Program-made: the position numbers and the translations under genes
DNA from: Candidatus Thiosymbion sp.
GTDB lineage: Bacteria > Pseudomonadota > Gammaproteobacteria > Chromatiales > Chromatiaceae
Reading direction: 5' to 3'
DNA length: 64,000 nt
Assembly: GCA_018435665.1 (NCBI GenBank)
Contig: JAHDND010000014.1
Location: forward strand, 35,571-99,570
Notes under the pieces: generated by a model
The model's input: only the letters and a program-made list of their open reading frames with translations
Database searches by the model: none
Told to the model about the DNA's origin: nothing
In this document: one piece after another, positions 1-8,598 of the stretch
Layout of the letters: each line of letters begins with the position of its first letter
How positions within the stretch are numbered: position 1 is the first letter of the stretch

Positions 1-167
1 GTTTCATACCAACCGCTGCCCTTGAGACGGAAAGCCGCGGCGGAGACGAGCTTCTTCAAGCTCGGCTGGCCACATTGGGGGCAATCCACCAGAGGTGAAT
101 CACTGATCTTCTGCAAGGCCTCTAACTGATATTCACAGTTATCGCACCGGTATTCGTAAAACGGCAT
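1..167 (-). CDS. FmdB-family zinc ribbon protein (partial, N-terminal part)
   Basis: The gene begins at the ATG whose complement is at 165-167 and runs off the left edge, leaving about 55 residues. It opens MPFYEYRC, followed by two CxxC pairs (CDNC and CPQC) about 20 residues apart, the four-cysteine zinc knuckle of the FmdB/CxxC_CxxC_SSSS family. It then reads into the usual conserved stretch ending FRLKGSGWYET. The molecular role of the family is not settled; it has been linked to regulation of amidase and porin expression. In many gammaproteobacteria the gene lies just upstream of aspS, so aspS may follow outside the window. The family call is firm, the function is not. Confidence 0.9.
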   Translation of the reverse strand, partial: MPFYEYRCDNCEYQLEALQKISDSPLVDCPQCGQPSLKKLVSAAAFRLKGSGWYE

Positions 168-461
168 ATCAAAACCTCTTCAGCATGCCAGGCGACTTCT
201 CGGCCCGGGCGGGGAACGGCGCGATCTTAGGGATTCTGGCGAGGATTTCAAGCAACTTGCCACCGGTCATCGGCGCGGGGAAGGGCAAGCGCTGGCGGCT
301 TCGTTCCCCCTCGACTATGATCGGAAACCGTTCGCGACCCCTGGACCCCGCGGCGGGAGGCCAGCAACACCAGTCTTGGATGTGGCTTTTTCCCCCCGAT
401 ATTCCTCTCCCAGGCACCCCCGGTAACAGCCCCTTTCTGGGTAACAATGCGGAGACCTCCC

Positions 462-1583
462 ATGCGCAAAATTCTCACCCCCCTGGTCCCGGCCCTGCTG
501 TTCCTGGGCCTCGACGTTTCCCACGCCCAGGCCCAGCCCGCCCCCGTTGTGACCGCCCCGGCAATGCCAGCGCCGGCGGCGCCCGCCCTGCGCGCCGCGC
601 CCCTCGACCTCGACGAGCGTGAGCTGGAACAGGCCGTCACCGAGGGCCAGCCCCGGACCCCCACCACCGAATGGGCCATCGCCCCCGCACCGACCGCGGC
701 GCCGGCACCGGGCATCGGGACCCAGCCCGTCCCCGGACCTTATCCGGCCCCCGTCACCTCCGTGACGCCGCCGCCGCCCCCCAGCCCCACCCCAGCCGCG
801 CCGACCAGCACCACGACCGTCCCCCACATCAGCGGCGGCGTCGGCTACGACGAACGCGCCCACCTGGAGGCCGTCAAGCCCCAGTACAACCTTCGCCTGC
901 TCTTCGCCATCAGCGGCGCGGGCAGCTATCTCTCCGGGGTCAAGGTCCGCATTCAGGACGCCCGAGGCAACGCCGTCCTGGAAACGGTCTCCAACGGCCC
1001 CTGGTTCTTCGCCCAACTCCCCCCCGGCGCCTACACCCTGACCCTGGACAACCAGGGACAGGTGCAGCAGCGCTCGGTCAACATCCTGCCCCAGCGGCCG
1101 ACCGTGGAAAATGTCTACTGGACCGCGGCACCCCAGGACAACCAACTAGCTGCCACCACGGTTGGGAACGCCCCGCCCCTCCCCGGCGGTCCGGTCCCTG
1201 AAGGGGCGGGTCATGGCGCGCCCGCCCCGACCGTGGCGCCCCTCAGCCCGCGGCGGACGGCCACGGGCATCCCCTACCTCACGGGCGGCTTGGACCTGGA
1301 AGAGCGGGCCAGGCTGGAGGCCTCCCAGGGCCAGTTCAACCTGCGGCTCAACTTCAGCCTGCAAAACGCCGGCGATCGGCCTTTCCGCATCCAGGTGCGG
1401 ATTCAGGACCCGGCCCGTCGGACGACCCTGATGGAGACCGAGGCCAACGGCCCCCTCTTCATGGCCCAGTTACCCCCGGGGCGATACCTGGTGACCCTTA
1501 CCTACAGCGGTCAGGAAGTCCAGCGTGAGATGAGCATCCCCGGCTACGGCGCCGCCAGCGCTTCTTTTGAGTGGACGCACTGA
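462..1583 (+). CDS. secreted protein with two tandem copies of a beta-sandwich-like domain
   Basis: The protein has 373 residues from the ATG at 462. I preferred this to the ATG at 447 because GGAG lies 8 bases upstream and the product then starts with a clean signal peptide (MRKILTPLVPALLFLGLDVSHAQA). A Pro/Ala-rich linker follows. Two homologous domains, about residues 123-213 and 273-373, share GG-hydrophobic-DERA-LEA, YNLRL or FNLRL, VRIQD, a NGP-FxAQLPPG-Y turn and a final beta strand. The PPG-Y-hairpin resembles carboxypeptidase-regulatory or transthyretin-like folds. I do not recognise a named family. It is divergent from fmdB and convergent with lptG, so it is probably transcribed alone. 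Likely periplasmic; function unknown. Confidence 0.75.
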   Translation: MRKILTPLVPALLFLGLDVSHAQAQPAPVVTAPAMPAPAAPALRAAPLDLDERELEQAVTEGQPRTPTTEWAIAPAPTAAPAPGIGTQPVPGPYPAPVTSVTPPPPPSPTPAAPTSTTTVPHISGGVGYDERAHLEAVKPQYNLRLLFAISGAGSYLSGVKVRIQDARGNAVLETVSNGPWFFAQLPPGAYTLTLDNQGQVQQRSVNILPQRPTVENVYWTAAPQDNQLAATTVGNAPPLPGGPVPEGAGHGAPAPTVAPLSPRRTATGIPYLTGGLDLEERARLEASQGQFNLRLNFSLQNAGDRPFRIQVRIQDPARRTTLMETEANGPLFMAQLPPGRYLVTLTYSGQEVQREMSIPGYGAASASFEWTH

Positions 1584-1648
1584 GTTTTAGTAACCTGCAT
1601 GGACGACGCCTCTCCGTTTTCAGCATCAAGGAGGGGCGGGGATCGCCC

Positions 1649-2710
1649 TCAATTCACCCGATGCAGGACCCATAGCCCCACCAGGGCGAAGAGCGCCACC
1701 GGCAGGGTGGCGGCCAACCAGGCCCCCAGCCCAAAATGCACCGCCAGAAAGAAAAAGGCGCGACTCACCAGATAATAGGCCAGTCCGATCATGACGCCGA
1801 GGAAGAGTCGCCCCCCCAGCCCGGTACTGCGGGCGGAACCGAAGAGGATGGGAATCGACAGTAGGATCATGGTCAGGATCAGAAAGGGGTGGACGAGCTT
1901 GGTCCACATCTCGGTCTCGTACTTCCCCGGGTCCTGGCCATTGGCGCGCATGTAACGGACATAGCGCAGCAGATCCCAGACCGGCAGGGCCTGGGGCTCC
2001 ACCACCACCAGGCGCAACAGCGCCGGATTGAGTAACGACGACCAGGTGGCGCTGCCCAACGGCTGCGCCTCCACCCCCGCCTCGCTGATGCGGCTGCGGG
2101 AGATACCTTCCAGAATCCACTGGCCATCCACATAGACGGCGCTGTCCGCGTGGGTCGCCTGGACCAGCCGTCGCTCGGCATCGACCTCGTAGATACTGAT
2201 ATCGCTCAGCCGGGCGCCGGGCTGAATCTCCCCGATATTGATATAGGCCCCCCCATCCCGCGCCCAGAGGCCCCGTGACGTCCGCAGGGTGACCTGACCG
2301 GACTTGAGGGCGTTGCGCCATTGCACGGCGGTCTGTTCCGCCTCGGGGGTCACCCACTCCCCCAGCGCCCAGGCCAGCACCGCCAGCACCAGCCCGGCCT
2401 TGAGGGCGGCATAGAGAATCCGGGCGATCGACATGCCGGTGGCGCGCATGGCCACCAGTTCGGAACGACTCGCCAGGGCCCCCAGACCCACCAGGGCCCC
2501 GATCAGGGTGGCGATGGGAAAGAGGTGATAGGCATAGCGCGGCAGCCCCAGGCTGGCCACCGCCAACGCATTGGCCAGGGTGTAGCTCTCGCCCAGGTCG
2601 TCGACCTCATCGGCGAGGAGAAAAAAGGCGATCAGGGGCAGGAGCACCGCCAGGGTCAGCAGGGTGCCACCGATCACGGCCGAGCCCAAATAACGATCCA
2701 GGATCTTCAC
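1649..2710 (-). CDS. lptG: LPS export ABC transporter permease LptG
   Basis: 353 residues, the usual LptG length. The protein starts MKILDRYLGSAVIGG, followed by three clustered N-terminal membrane helices, a coupling region (ASRSELVAMRATGMS) typical of LptF/LptG, a periplasmic beta-jellyroll domain of about residues 130-270, and three C-terminal helices. With LptF it forms the inner-membrane channel that LptB powers to hand LPS to LptC. LptF and LptG genes are normally adjacent; here lptF is at 59077-60243 and a phaC gene occupies the neighbouring position. The stop is convergent with the preceding secreted-protein gene. The call is secure; the genomic separation is the odd feature. Confidence 0.95.
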   Translation of the reverse strand: MKILDRYLGSAVIGGTLLTLAVLLPLIAFFLLADEVDDLGESYTLANALAVASLGLPRYAYHLFPIATLIGALVGLGALASRSELVAMRATGMSIARILYAALKAGLVLAVLAWALGEWVTPEAEQTAVQWRNALKSGQVTLRTSRGLWARDGGAYINIGEIQPGARLSDISIYEVDAERRLVQATHADSAVYVDGQWILEGISRSRISEAGVEAQPLGSATWSSLLNPALLRLVVVEPQALPVWDLLRYVRYMRANGQDPGKYETEMWTKLVHPFLILTMILLSIPILFGSARSTGLGGRLFLGVMIGLAYYLVSRAFFFLAVHFGLGAWLAATLPVALFALVGLWVLHRVN

Positions 2711-2907
2711 GCGCTGTTTCCACCCTCCGCCCAGTGCCCCGCCGATGACAGTGGCATTCTGATGGCCCGATGATCACCGCCGGCCTCAAGATAGCCGGCC
2801 CTAAGTATGCCGACCAGGGGCGGGGCTGTCACGGCTTCCCTCCTTTCTCCCCCACCCGCACCGGGCGAAACCCCATCGGTCAGGCAATGGCATGAAGCCC
2901 TGCTGGC

Positions 2908-2913
2908 TATAAT
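2908..2913 (+). promoter_or_regulatory. candidate -10 box for phaC
   Basis: A perfect TATAAT lies 71 bases before the phaC start, in the 274-base divergent region between lptG and phaC. I see no good -35 hexamer at 16-18 bases, so this is only a candidate sigma70 promoter. Confidence 0.35.
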
Positions 2914-2984
2914 CCCTTGGGGCACTCCGTCAGCGGAGCCTCAAGATCCCTTCTCGCCAGCCAGGGACCCACTGGAGCAGCGCC

Positions 2985-4946
2985 ATGTCAGACTTCCCGG
3001 TCAACCCGCAGACAGTTCCCATCGATCCCCTGCCAACCCCGCCGGCGGCGCCACCAATGGCAGCCCCGCCAGCTGCCACAACAACCTCACCCGCTCATAC
3101 CGCCCCGGCCGCGGGTACCGGCCTTACCCCGGGGGCCACGACAAGCGCCGTCCACCCACCCGGCCCCGGACCAGCCCTGGAGCGGAGGGCCGAGGGCATC
3201 GAACGCTCCTTCCTGGGCACGGAGATCCCCGTCACCCTCGACCGCATGGTCAACGCCAATCTGGCCCGCGCCACCGCCGGCATCTCACCGACGGTGGTGA
3301 CCCTGGCCTATCTCGACTGGCTGATCCACCTGGGACTGGCGCCGGGCAAACTGGCCCTGCTGGCGGAAAAGGCCTTTCGCAAAGGCCTACGCCTCGCCCT
3401 CTACGCCGGCCGCGCCCTCCAGGACCCGGCCACCCCGCCCTGCATCGATCCACTGCCCCAGGATGCCCGCTTTTTCGCGCCGGCCTGGCAGCAATGGCCC
3501 TTCAATCTCTATTACCAGTCCTTTTTACTCACCCAGCAATGGTGGCACATCGCCACCACCGACAACCGCGGCGTCGCCAAACAGCACGAGGCCATCGTCG
3601 CCTTCCTTACCCGCCAGGTCCTGGACCTCTTCTCCCCCGCCAACTCGCCCCTGACCAACCCGGAGATCCTCCAGGCCACCTGGCGGGAGGGCGGGCAGAA
3701 TCTGCTGCGCGGCGGGGCCAACTTCCTCGCCGATCTGGAGGCGCTGATGATGGGTAACCGGCCGGACGGTCTGCGCGACTCCTTCGTGGTCGGCCGTGAC
3801 CTGGCCACGACCCCCGGCCAGGTGATCTATCGCAACGCCCTCATCGAGCTCATCCAGTATCAACCAGCCGGGGAGCGGGTCCATGCCGAACCCATCCTCA
3901 TCGTCCCGGCCTGGATCATGAAGTACTACATCCTCGACCTGTCCCCCCACAACTCCCTGATCCGCTACCTAGTCGCCCAGGGCCATACGGTCTTCACCCT
4001 CTCCTGGAAAAACCCCACCGTCGCCGATCGCGACCTGGGCCTGGAGGATTACCGCCGCCTGGGGGTCATGGCCGCCCTGGAGGCCATCGGCCAGGTGCTG
4101 CCGGGGCGGCGGGTTCATGGCGTCGGCTATTGCCTGGGGGGGACCCTGCTGACCATCGCCGCCGCGGCCATGGCCCGTGATGGCGACGACCGCCTCTGCT
4201 CACTCACCCTGCTGGCGGCCCAGACCGACTTCACCGAGGCGGGCGAACTGCTGTTGTTCATCAACGAAAATCAGGTCGCCTTTCTCGAAGACATGATGTG
4301 GGATCAGGGCTACCTGGACGCCCAGCAGATGGCGGGCGCCTTCCAGTTGCTGCGCTCCAACGACCTGATCTGGTCGCGCCTGATCCGCGACTACCTGCTC
4401 GGCCAGCGCCAATCCTGGAATGACCTCTCCGCCTGGAATGCCGACTCGACGCGCATGCCCTTCCGCATGCACTCGGAATACCTGCGGCAGATCTTCCTCG
4501 ACAACGCCCTCGCCGTCGGCCACTACCAGGTCGAGGGCCGCCCCATCGCCATCACCGACATCCGCGTCCCCCTCTTCGCCGTCGGCACGGTCAAGGATCA
4601 CGTCGCCCCCTGGCGCTCGGTCTACAAGATCAACCTGCTGGCCGACGCCGAGGAGGTCACCTTCCTGCTCACCAGCGGCGGTCACAATGCCGGCATTGTC
4701 AGCGAGCCCGGCCACCCGCGGCGGCATTTTCAGATGGCCCGACGCACCGAGGGAGATTGCTACCTGGACCCAGATACCTGGCAGGCCCGGACCCCCCGCC
4801 AGGAGGGTTCCTGGTGGCCGGCCTGGCAGGCCTGGCTGGCGGGGCACTCGACGGCCACCCCAGTGCCCGCCCCACCGCTGGGTGCGCCGGAACGGGGTCT
4901 GCCGCCGCTTTGTCCCGCCCCGGGGACCTATGTCCTTCAGGATTAG
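2985..4946 (+). CDS. phaC: class I-type poly(3-hydroxyalkanoate) synthase
   Basis: 653 residues. After a Pro/Ala/Thr-rich N-terminus (about residues 10-60) comes the PhaC N-terminal domain and an alpha/beta-hydrolase polymerase domain. The modified lipase box reads GYCLGG with the nucleophile at Cys383; the other triad members fit Asp538 (VKDHVAP) and His567 (GGHNAG). The enzyme polymerises 3-hydroxyacyl-CoA into storage granules. Length and architecture match single-subunit class I synthases rather than the short PhaC of the class III PhaEC type usual in purple sulfur bacteria. No phaA, phaB, phaE, phasin or depolymerase gene is next to it. The ATG at 2985 has GGAG 9-13 bases upstream. It lies between lptG and pepA, where lptF would often be found. 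Confidence 0.93.
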   Translation: MSDFPVNPQTVPIDPLPTPPAAPPMAAPPAATTTSPAHTAPAAGTGLTPGATTSAVHPPGPGPALERRAEGIERSFLGTEIPVTLDRMVNANLARATAGISPTVVTLAYLDWLIHLGLAPGKLALLAEKAFRKGLRLALYAGRALQDPATPPCIDPLPQDARFFAPAWQQWPFNLYYQSFLLTQQWWHIATTDNRGVAKQHEAIVAFLTRQVLDLFSPANSPLTNPEILQATWREGGQNLLRGGANFLADLEALMMGNRPDGLRDSFVVGRDLATTPGQVIYRNALIELIQYQPAGERVHAEPILIVPAWIMKYYILDLSPHNSLIRYLVAQGHTVFTLSWKNPTVADRDLGLEDYRRLGVMAALEAIGQVLPGRRVHGVGYCLGGTLLTIAAAAMARDGDDRLCSLTLLAAQTDFTEAGELLLFINENQVAFLEDMMWDQGYLDAQQMAGAFQLLRSNDLIWSRLIRDYLLGQRQSWNDLSAWNADSTRMPFRMHSEYLRQIFLDNALAVGHYQVEGRPIAITDIRVPLFAVGTVKDHVAPWRSVYKINLLADAEEVTFLLTSGGHNAGIVSEPGHPRRHFQMARRTEGDCYLDPDTWQARTPRQEGSWWPAWQAWLAGHSTATPVPAPPLGAPERGLPPLCPAPGTYVLQD

Positions 4947-4950
4947 TGGC

Positions 4951-5058
4951 ATGGACTTGAGGTGTCCCCCAGCGGGTTTGGCGCGAGGTTACGCCCTGAT
5001 TGACATCGACGGGAACATCGGTGATTTTGCGGAGCTGAAAAACCAAATGTCCGATTGA
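4951..5058 (+). other. 35-codon open frame between phaC and pepA, possible gene remnant
   Basis: An ATG four bases after the phaC stop opens a 35-residue frame (MDLRCPPAG start, ELKNQMSD end) with no clear ribosome binding site. The second half (ALIDIDGNIGDFAELK) looks protein-like and could be the tail of a lost gene. I recognise no family. It could equally be chance. Confidence 0.2.
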
Positions 5059-5131
5059 TTTGCTTACCAGCTACCCGCCCCGGCAACGGCTACGCCCAAC
5101 GGTCAGACCCTGGTAAAATGAGGCCCATCCC

Positions 5132-6628
5132 ATGGAATTGAGCATCAAAAGCGGTGACCTGGCGACCCGCAAGACCCCCTGTCTCCTCCTCGGCGTCCTT
5201 GGGGAACGCCAGCTCACTGCACCCGCCCAGTCCATCGACGCCGCCAGCGGTGGCTACCTGACCCGGATTCTCGATCGCGGCGATCTCGAGGCCGAGGCCG
5301 GCCGCACCCTCCTGCTTCACGAGGTCCCGGGGCTGAAGGCCGAGCGCGTCCTGCTCGTCGGCCTGGGACCCCAGGACAAATACGACCGCAAGGCCTATCT
5401 CAAGGCCCTGGCCGCCGCCAGCGGCCGCCTCCAGGAGATCCGGGTCAAGGAGGCCCTGACCACCCTCGCCGCCAGTGCCCCCCCGGCCCTGGACCCCGCC
5501 CTGGCCCTGCGGGATGCCGTCACCACCGCCCTGGACAGGGGCTACCGCTACGACCGCACCAAGAGCGAGAAAAAACCGCCCTTCACCCTCCAGGCGCTGC
5601 ACCTCTGGATCGGTGACGAGGACCGGAAGCCCCGGGCCAGGGAGGCCCTGCGCCAGGGCCAGGCCCTGGCCGCCGGGGTCAGCCTGGCCAAAGAGCTCGG
5701 CAATCTCCCCGGTAACCTCTGCACCCCGACCTATCTCGCCGACCAGGCCCGGGACCTGGCCCAGGCCTTCCCCGCCCTTAAGGTCGAGGTCCTGGACGAG
5801 GACGCCATGGCCAAGCTGGGCATGGGCGCCCTCCTCTCCGTCTCCCGCGGCAGTCGCCAGCCCGCCAAGCTCATCGTCATGAGCTACCGCGGCGGCAAGA
5901 AGGACGCCAAGCCCCTGGCCCTGGTGGGCAAGGGTCTCACCTTCGATGCCGGTGGCATCAGCCTTAAGCCCGGCCCGGACATGGACCAGATGAAGTTCGA
6001 CATGTGCGGCGCCGCCAGCGTCCTCGGCGCCCTGCGCGCCACCCTGGAGCTCAAGCTGCCCCTGAATCTCATCGGCGTCATCCCCGCCAGCGAGAACCTG
6101 CCCGACGGCGCCGCCAACAAGCCGGGCGACATCGTCACCAGCCTCTCCGGTCAGACCATCGAGATCCTCAACACCGACGCCGAGGGTCGCCTCCTCCTCT
6201 GCGACGCCCTCACCTACTGCGAGCGCTTCGAACCCGCCGTCGTCGTCGACATCGCCACCCTCACCGGCGCCTGCGCCATTGCCCTGGGCAAGGTCGCCTC
6301 CGGCCTCTTCACCGCCGACGAAGGCCTGGCCACCGAGCTGCTGGCCGCCGGCGAGCGCTCCGGTGACCGCGCCTGGCGCCTGCCCGTCTGGGACGACTAC
6401 CAGGCCCTCCTCGACAGCAACTTCGCCGACATGGCCAACGTCGGTCCCCGGGAAGGCGGGGCCATCTCCGCCGCCTGCTTCCTCTCCCGCTACACCAAAA
6501 AATATCCCTGGGCCCACCTGGACATCGCCGGCACCGCCTGGCTCACCGGCAAGGAAAAGGGCGGCACGGGCCGGCCGGTGCCCCTGCTGGTGGAATTCCT
6601 GATCCAGCGCGCCGGCTTGGCGGGTTGA
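5132..6628 (+). CDS. pepA: leucyl aminopeptidase (M17 family)
   Basis: 498 residues, the normal M17 length. The variable N-terminal macro-like domain covers about residues 1-170 and the catalytic domain the rest. The signature NTDAEGRL is at residues 347-354, and the metal-binding stretch with GKGLTFDAGG and the MKFDM segment lie upstream of it. The enzyme is a hexameric two-metal cytoplasmic aminopeptidase; in E. coli PepA also acts as a DNA-binding cofactor in Xer recombination and carAB control. pepA-holC order is standard in gammaproteobacteria, normally with lptFG divergent; here phaC intervenes before lptG. A 9-base inverted repeat (6623-6631 with 6652-6660) straddles the stop codon. 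Confidence 0.97.
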   Translation: MELSIKSGDLATRKTPCLLLGVLGERQLTAPAQSIDAASGGYLTRILDRGDLEAEAGRTLLLHEVPGLKAERVLLVGLGPQDKYDRKAYLKALAAASGRLQEIRVKEALTTLAASAPPALDPALALRDAVTTALDRGYRYDRTKSEKKPPFTLQALHLWIGDEDRKPRAREALRQGQALAAGVSLAKELGNLPGNLCTPTYLADQARDLAQAFPALKVEVLDEDAMAKLGMGALLSVSRGSRQPAKLIVMSYRGGKKDAKPLALVGKGLTFDAGGISLKPGPDMDQMKFDMCGAASVLGALRATLELKLPLNLIGVIPASENLPDGAANKPGDIVTSLSGQTIEILNTDAEGRLLLCDALTYCERFEPAVVVDIATLTGACAIALGKVASGLFTADEGLATELLAAGERSGDRAWRLPVWDDYQALLDSNFADMANVGPREGGAISAACFLSRYTKKYPWAHLDIAGTAWLTGKEKGGTGRPVPLLVEFLIQRAGLAG

Positions 6629-6753
6629 GCGCTTGTGAATCATTCCGCTTCCGCTCAACCACAGACGTGCTATCACGTTGCTATTGAAGATTGCCAGATG
6701 CTTGAGCAGGAGTTATTTCCGCCGCCTCTCAGGCCAGACCGGGGACGGTCGGC

Positions 6754-7215
6754 ATGACCCGAATCGACTTCTATTCCCTGGAGCCCGGCAGCCATGGCGA
6801 CCGCCTCCTACTCACCTGCCGGCTGGTGGAACGCATCCACCAGCTTGGCCAGGACGGCCAGTCCGGCCCGGGCGGCCGCCCCCCACGCATTCACATCCAG
6901 CTCTCCGACCCCGTCCAGGCGGAGCACCTGGACCGCCTGCTGTGGACCTACGACGACCAGAGCTTCCTGCCCCACGGCCGTCTCGGCCAGACCGACCCGG
7001 ACCTGACCCCCATCCTCATCGGCGCGGAGCCCCTGCCCGACCATGACCAGGTCCTGATCAACCTCGACCCCGCCGTCCCCCCCGCCTTCGCCCGCTTCGA
7101 GCGCCTGTGCGAACCCCTGGACCCGGACCCCGCCGTCACCGCCGCCGGTCGCGAGCGCTACCGCTATTACCGCGACCGGGGCTATCCCCTTCACCACCAC
7201 AAGATCCACCTCTGA
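6754..7215 (+). CDS. holC: DNA polymerase III subunit chi
   Basis: 153 residues starting MTRIDFYSLE, the characteristic chi N-terminus. Chi joins psi to link the clamp loader to single-stranded-DNA-binding protein. Conserved landmarks are the LLTCRLVE helix, the LLWTYDDQSFLPHG segment and the C-terminal RYRYYRDRGYPLHHHKI. It follows pepA in the usual gammaproteobacterial order; valS, often next, is absent, and a damaged region starts instead. Confidence 0.9.
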   Translation: MTRIDFYSLEPGSHGDRLLLTCRLVERIHQLGQDGQSGPGGRPPRIHIQLSDPVQAEHLDRLLWTYDDQSFLPHGRLGQTDPDLTPILIGAEPLPDHDQVLINLDPAVPPAFARFERLCEPLDPDPAVTAAGRERYRYYRDRGYPLHHHKIHL

Positions 7216-7373
7216 TCCCCAGCGGCCCCAGGGATTTCGGCACGCTATCGACTGCGGCGCTCAGATTACTTCGCGTGGCAGCACGCGCAAGACCAGGCTT
7301 GATTCGATCAAAAGGCTATACAATCCCGATAGCCAAAACCACCAGCCACAATTGGCCTCCCCAGTCCACGCCC

Positions 7374-7990
7374 ATGATCGACCTGCACTGCCACATGCTG
7401 CCGGGTATCGACGATGGCCCCCCGGACCTCGCCACCGCGCTGGAGATGGCCCGGATCGCCGTCGCCGACGGCATCAGCCTGACCGCCTGCACCCCGCACA
7501 TCTATCCCGGCCTGTACAACAACGAGGCCGACCGGATTCTCGCCGCCGCCGCGGCCTTTCGCCTGCAACTCCAGGAGGCCGGCATTCCCCTAGCGATTAC
7601 CATCGGCGCCGACATCCAAATCGTGCCCGAGCTTTTGGACGGTTTAACCTCCGGGCGCTTTCCCACCATGCACGGCTCGCGCTATTTCCTCTTCGAACCG
7701 CCCCATCACACGGTCCCCCCCGCTTTCAGGACCTCATCTTCAATGTCCTGGCGGCCGGCTACGTGCCCGTCATCACCCACCCGGAACGGCTGACCTGGGT
7801 GGATGACCCGCACTACCCCTGGTTCGTCGACGCCGCCCAGCAAGGCGCCTGGATTCAAGTCACGGCTGGCGCCCTCACGGGGCGTTTTGGCTCCCCGGCC
7901 CAATACTGGGCCGAGCGCTTCCTCGATGAGGGCCTGGTGCATATTCTGGCGACGGACGCCCATCCCCACCTATCCCCGGTAGGCCAATGA
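7374..7990 (+). pseudogene. CpsB/CapC-type PHP phosphatase, frameshifted and truncated
   Basis: The frame starts MIDLHCHMLPGIDDG, the metal-binding HxH motif of the PHP-type tyrosine phosphatases that act in capsule and exopolysaccharide control. Homology runs through ACTPHIYPG, TIGADIQIVPELL and GSRYFLFEPPHH. It then shifts at a run of seven C (7715-7721). Restoring one C rejoins the second half (FQDLIFNVLAAGYVPVITHPERL, ending in HILATDAH). Just after that last metal-binding motif the similarity stops and unrelated codons lead to a stop at 7988-7990. So it has one single-base frameshift, which could be a sequencing error, and one true C-terminal loss of roughly 40-50 residues. Confidence 0.8.
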
Positions 7991-8573
7991 GCCGACCGCG
8001 CCAGTGCTGACGGTCGTCCTGCGGCAGGTCCAGCCGGACTGGCTGGCGCGGGAGCCGGACAACCCCTATGTGGCGGTCTTCGCCCCGCTGCTGATCGCGG
8101 ATGACGCCGACCTGCGCGCCCGGGCGCCGGCCCTGTGGCGCACGGTGTGGGAGGCGCCGCTGACGACCGAGGTGCGCGACATCCTGACCCAAGTCCTGGA
8201 ATTTTGGTTTTTCGAGCGATTTCGCGGCCTGACCGCGAAGGAGGTTTGGGCGATGTTGAATGTGATCACGCCGATTCAGGAGACCAAGGCCTATCAGTCG
8301 ATCTTTGCCGAGGGCAAAGTCGAGGGCAAGGCCGAGGGTAAGGCCGATGATCTCAAGCGCCTGCTACGGCGGCGTTTCAACGCGATGCCCGCCTGGGCGA
8401 CGCAACGCATCGACGCCGCGTCAATCGTGGGCGGTCCTGCGGGGCTGGGGGCGGGGTGGGCGCTGACGTGGAAGAAGCTGTCCAAGGTGCCGAAGTTTTT
8501 GGTGCGGAGATTTAGCTGGCCTGAGGGCGCGGTAATGCTGACCTTAATCGCTTCTGTTTTGACTTTATTTTGA
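7983..8573 (+). pseudogene. C-terminal remnant of a DUF2887/PD-(D/E)XK transposase-like protein
   Basis: The open frame begins after a stop at 7980-7982 without a convincing start; a GTG at 8004 is the first possible one. It encodes the C-terminal half of a family common in purple sulfur bacteria and cyanobacteria. Visible features are the segment LTAKEVWAMLNV, a QETKAYQSIF helix, the tell-tale charged repeat EGKVEGKAEGKAEGK and the LLRRRFN helix. The N-terminal nuclease domain is missing. The last 40 residues (after DAASIVGG) look degenerate. The family is related to Rpn-type recombination-promoting nucleases. It directly abuts the truncated CpsB-like gene, so the junction near 7970-7983 is a deletion or insertion scar. 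Confidence 0.6.
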
Positions 8574-8598
8574 AGCGAATCCGGCATACATTCGCTTC

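Noticed and set aside
248..1145. Long open frames on the minus strand opposite the secreted duplicated-domain protein
   Set aside because: They are Gly/Arg/Ala-rich mirror frames of a GC-rich coding region, with no family features; the plus-strand frame has a signal peptide and conserved duplicated domains.
1611..1640. Further copy of the dispersed repeat after the secreted-protein gene
   Set aside because: Only a short stretch (TTTCAGCATCAAGGAGG) resembles the left part near copy C; the stems are missing.
6623..6660. Inverted repeat around the pepA stop as terminator
   Set aside because: Only a 9-bp stem with a 20-base loop and no T-run, overlapping the coding end; too weak to call.
5090..6676. 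528-codon open frame opposite pepA
   Set aside because: Composition is typical of an antisense frame in high-GC DNA and pepA on the other strand is unmistakable.
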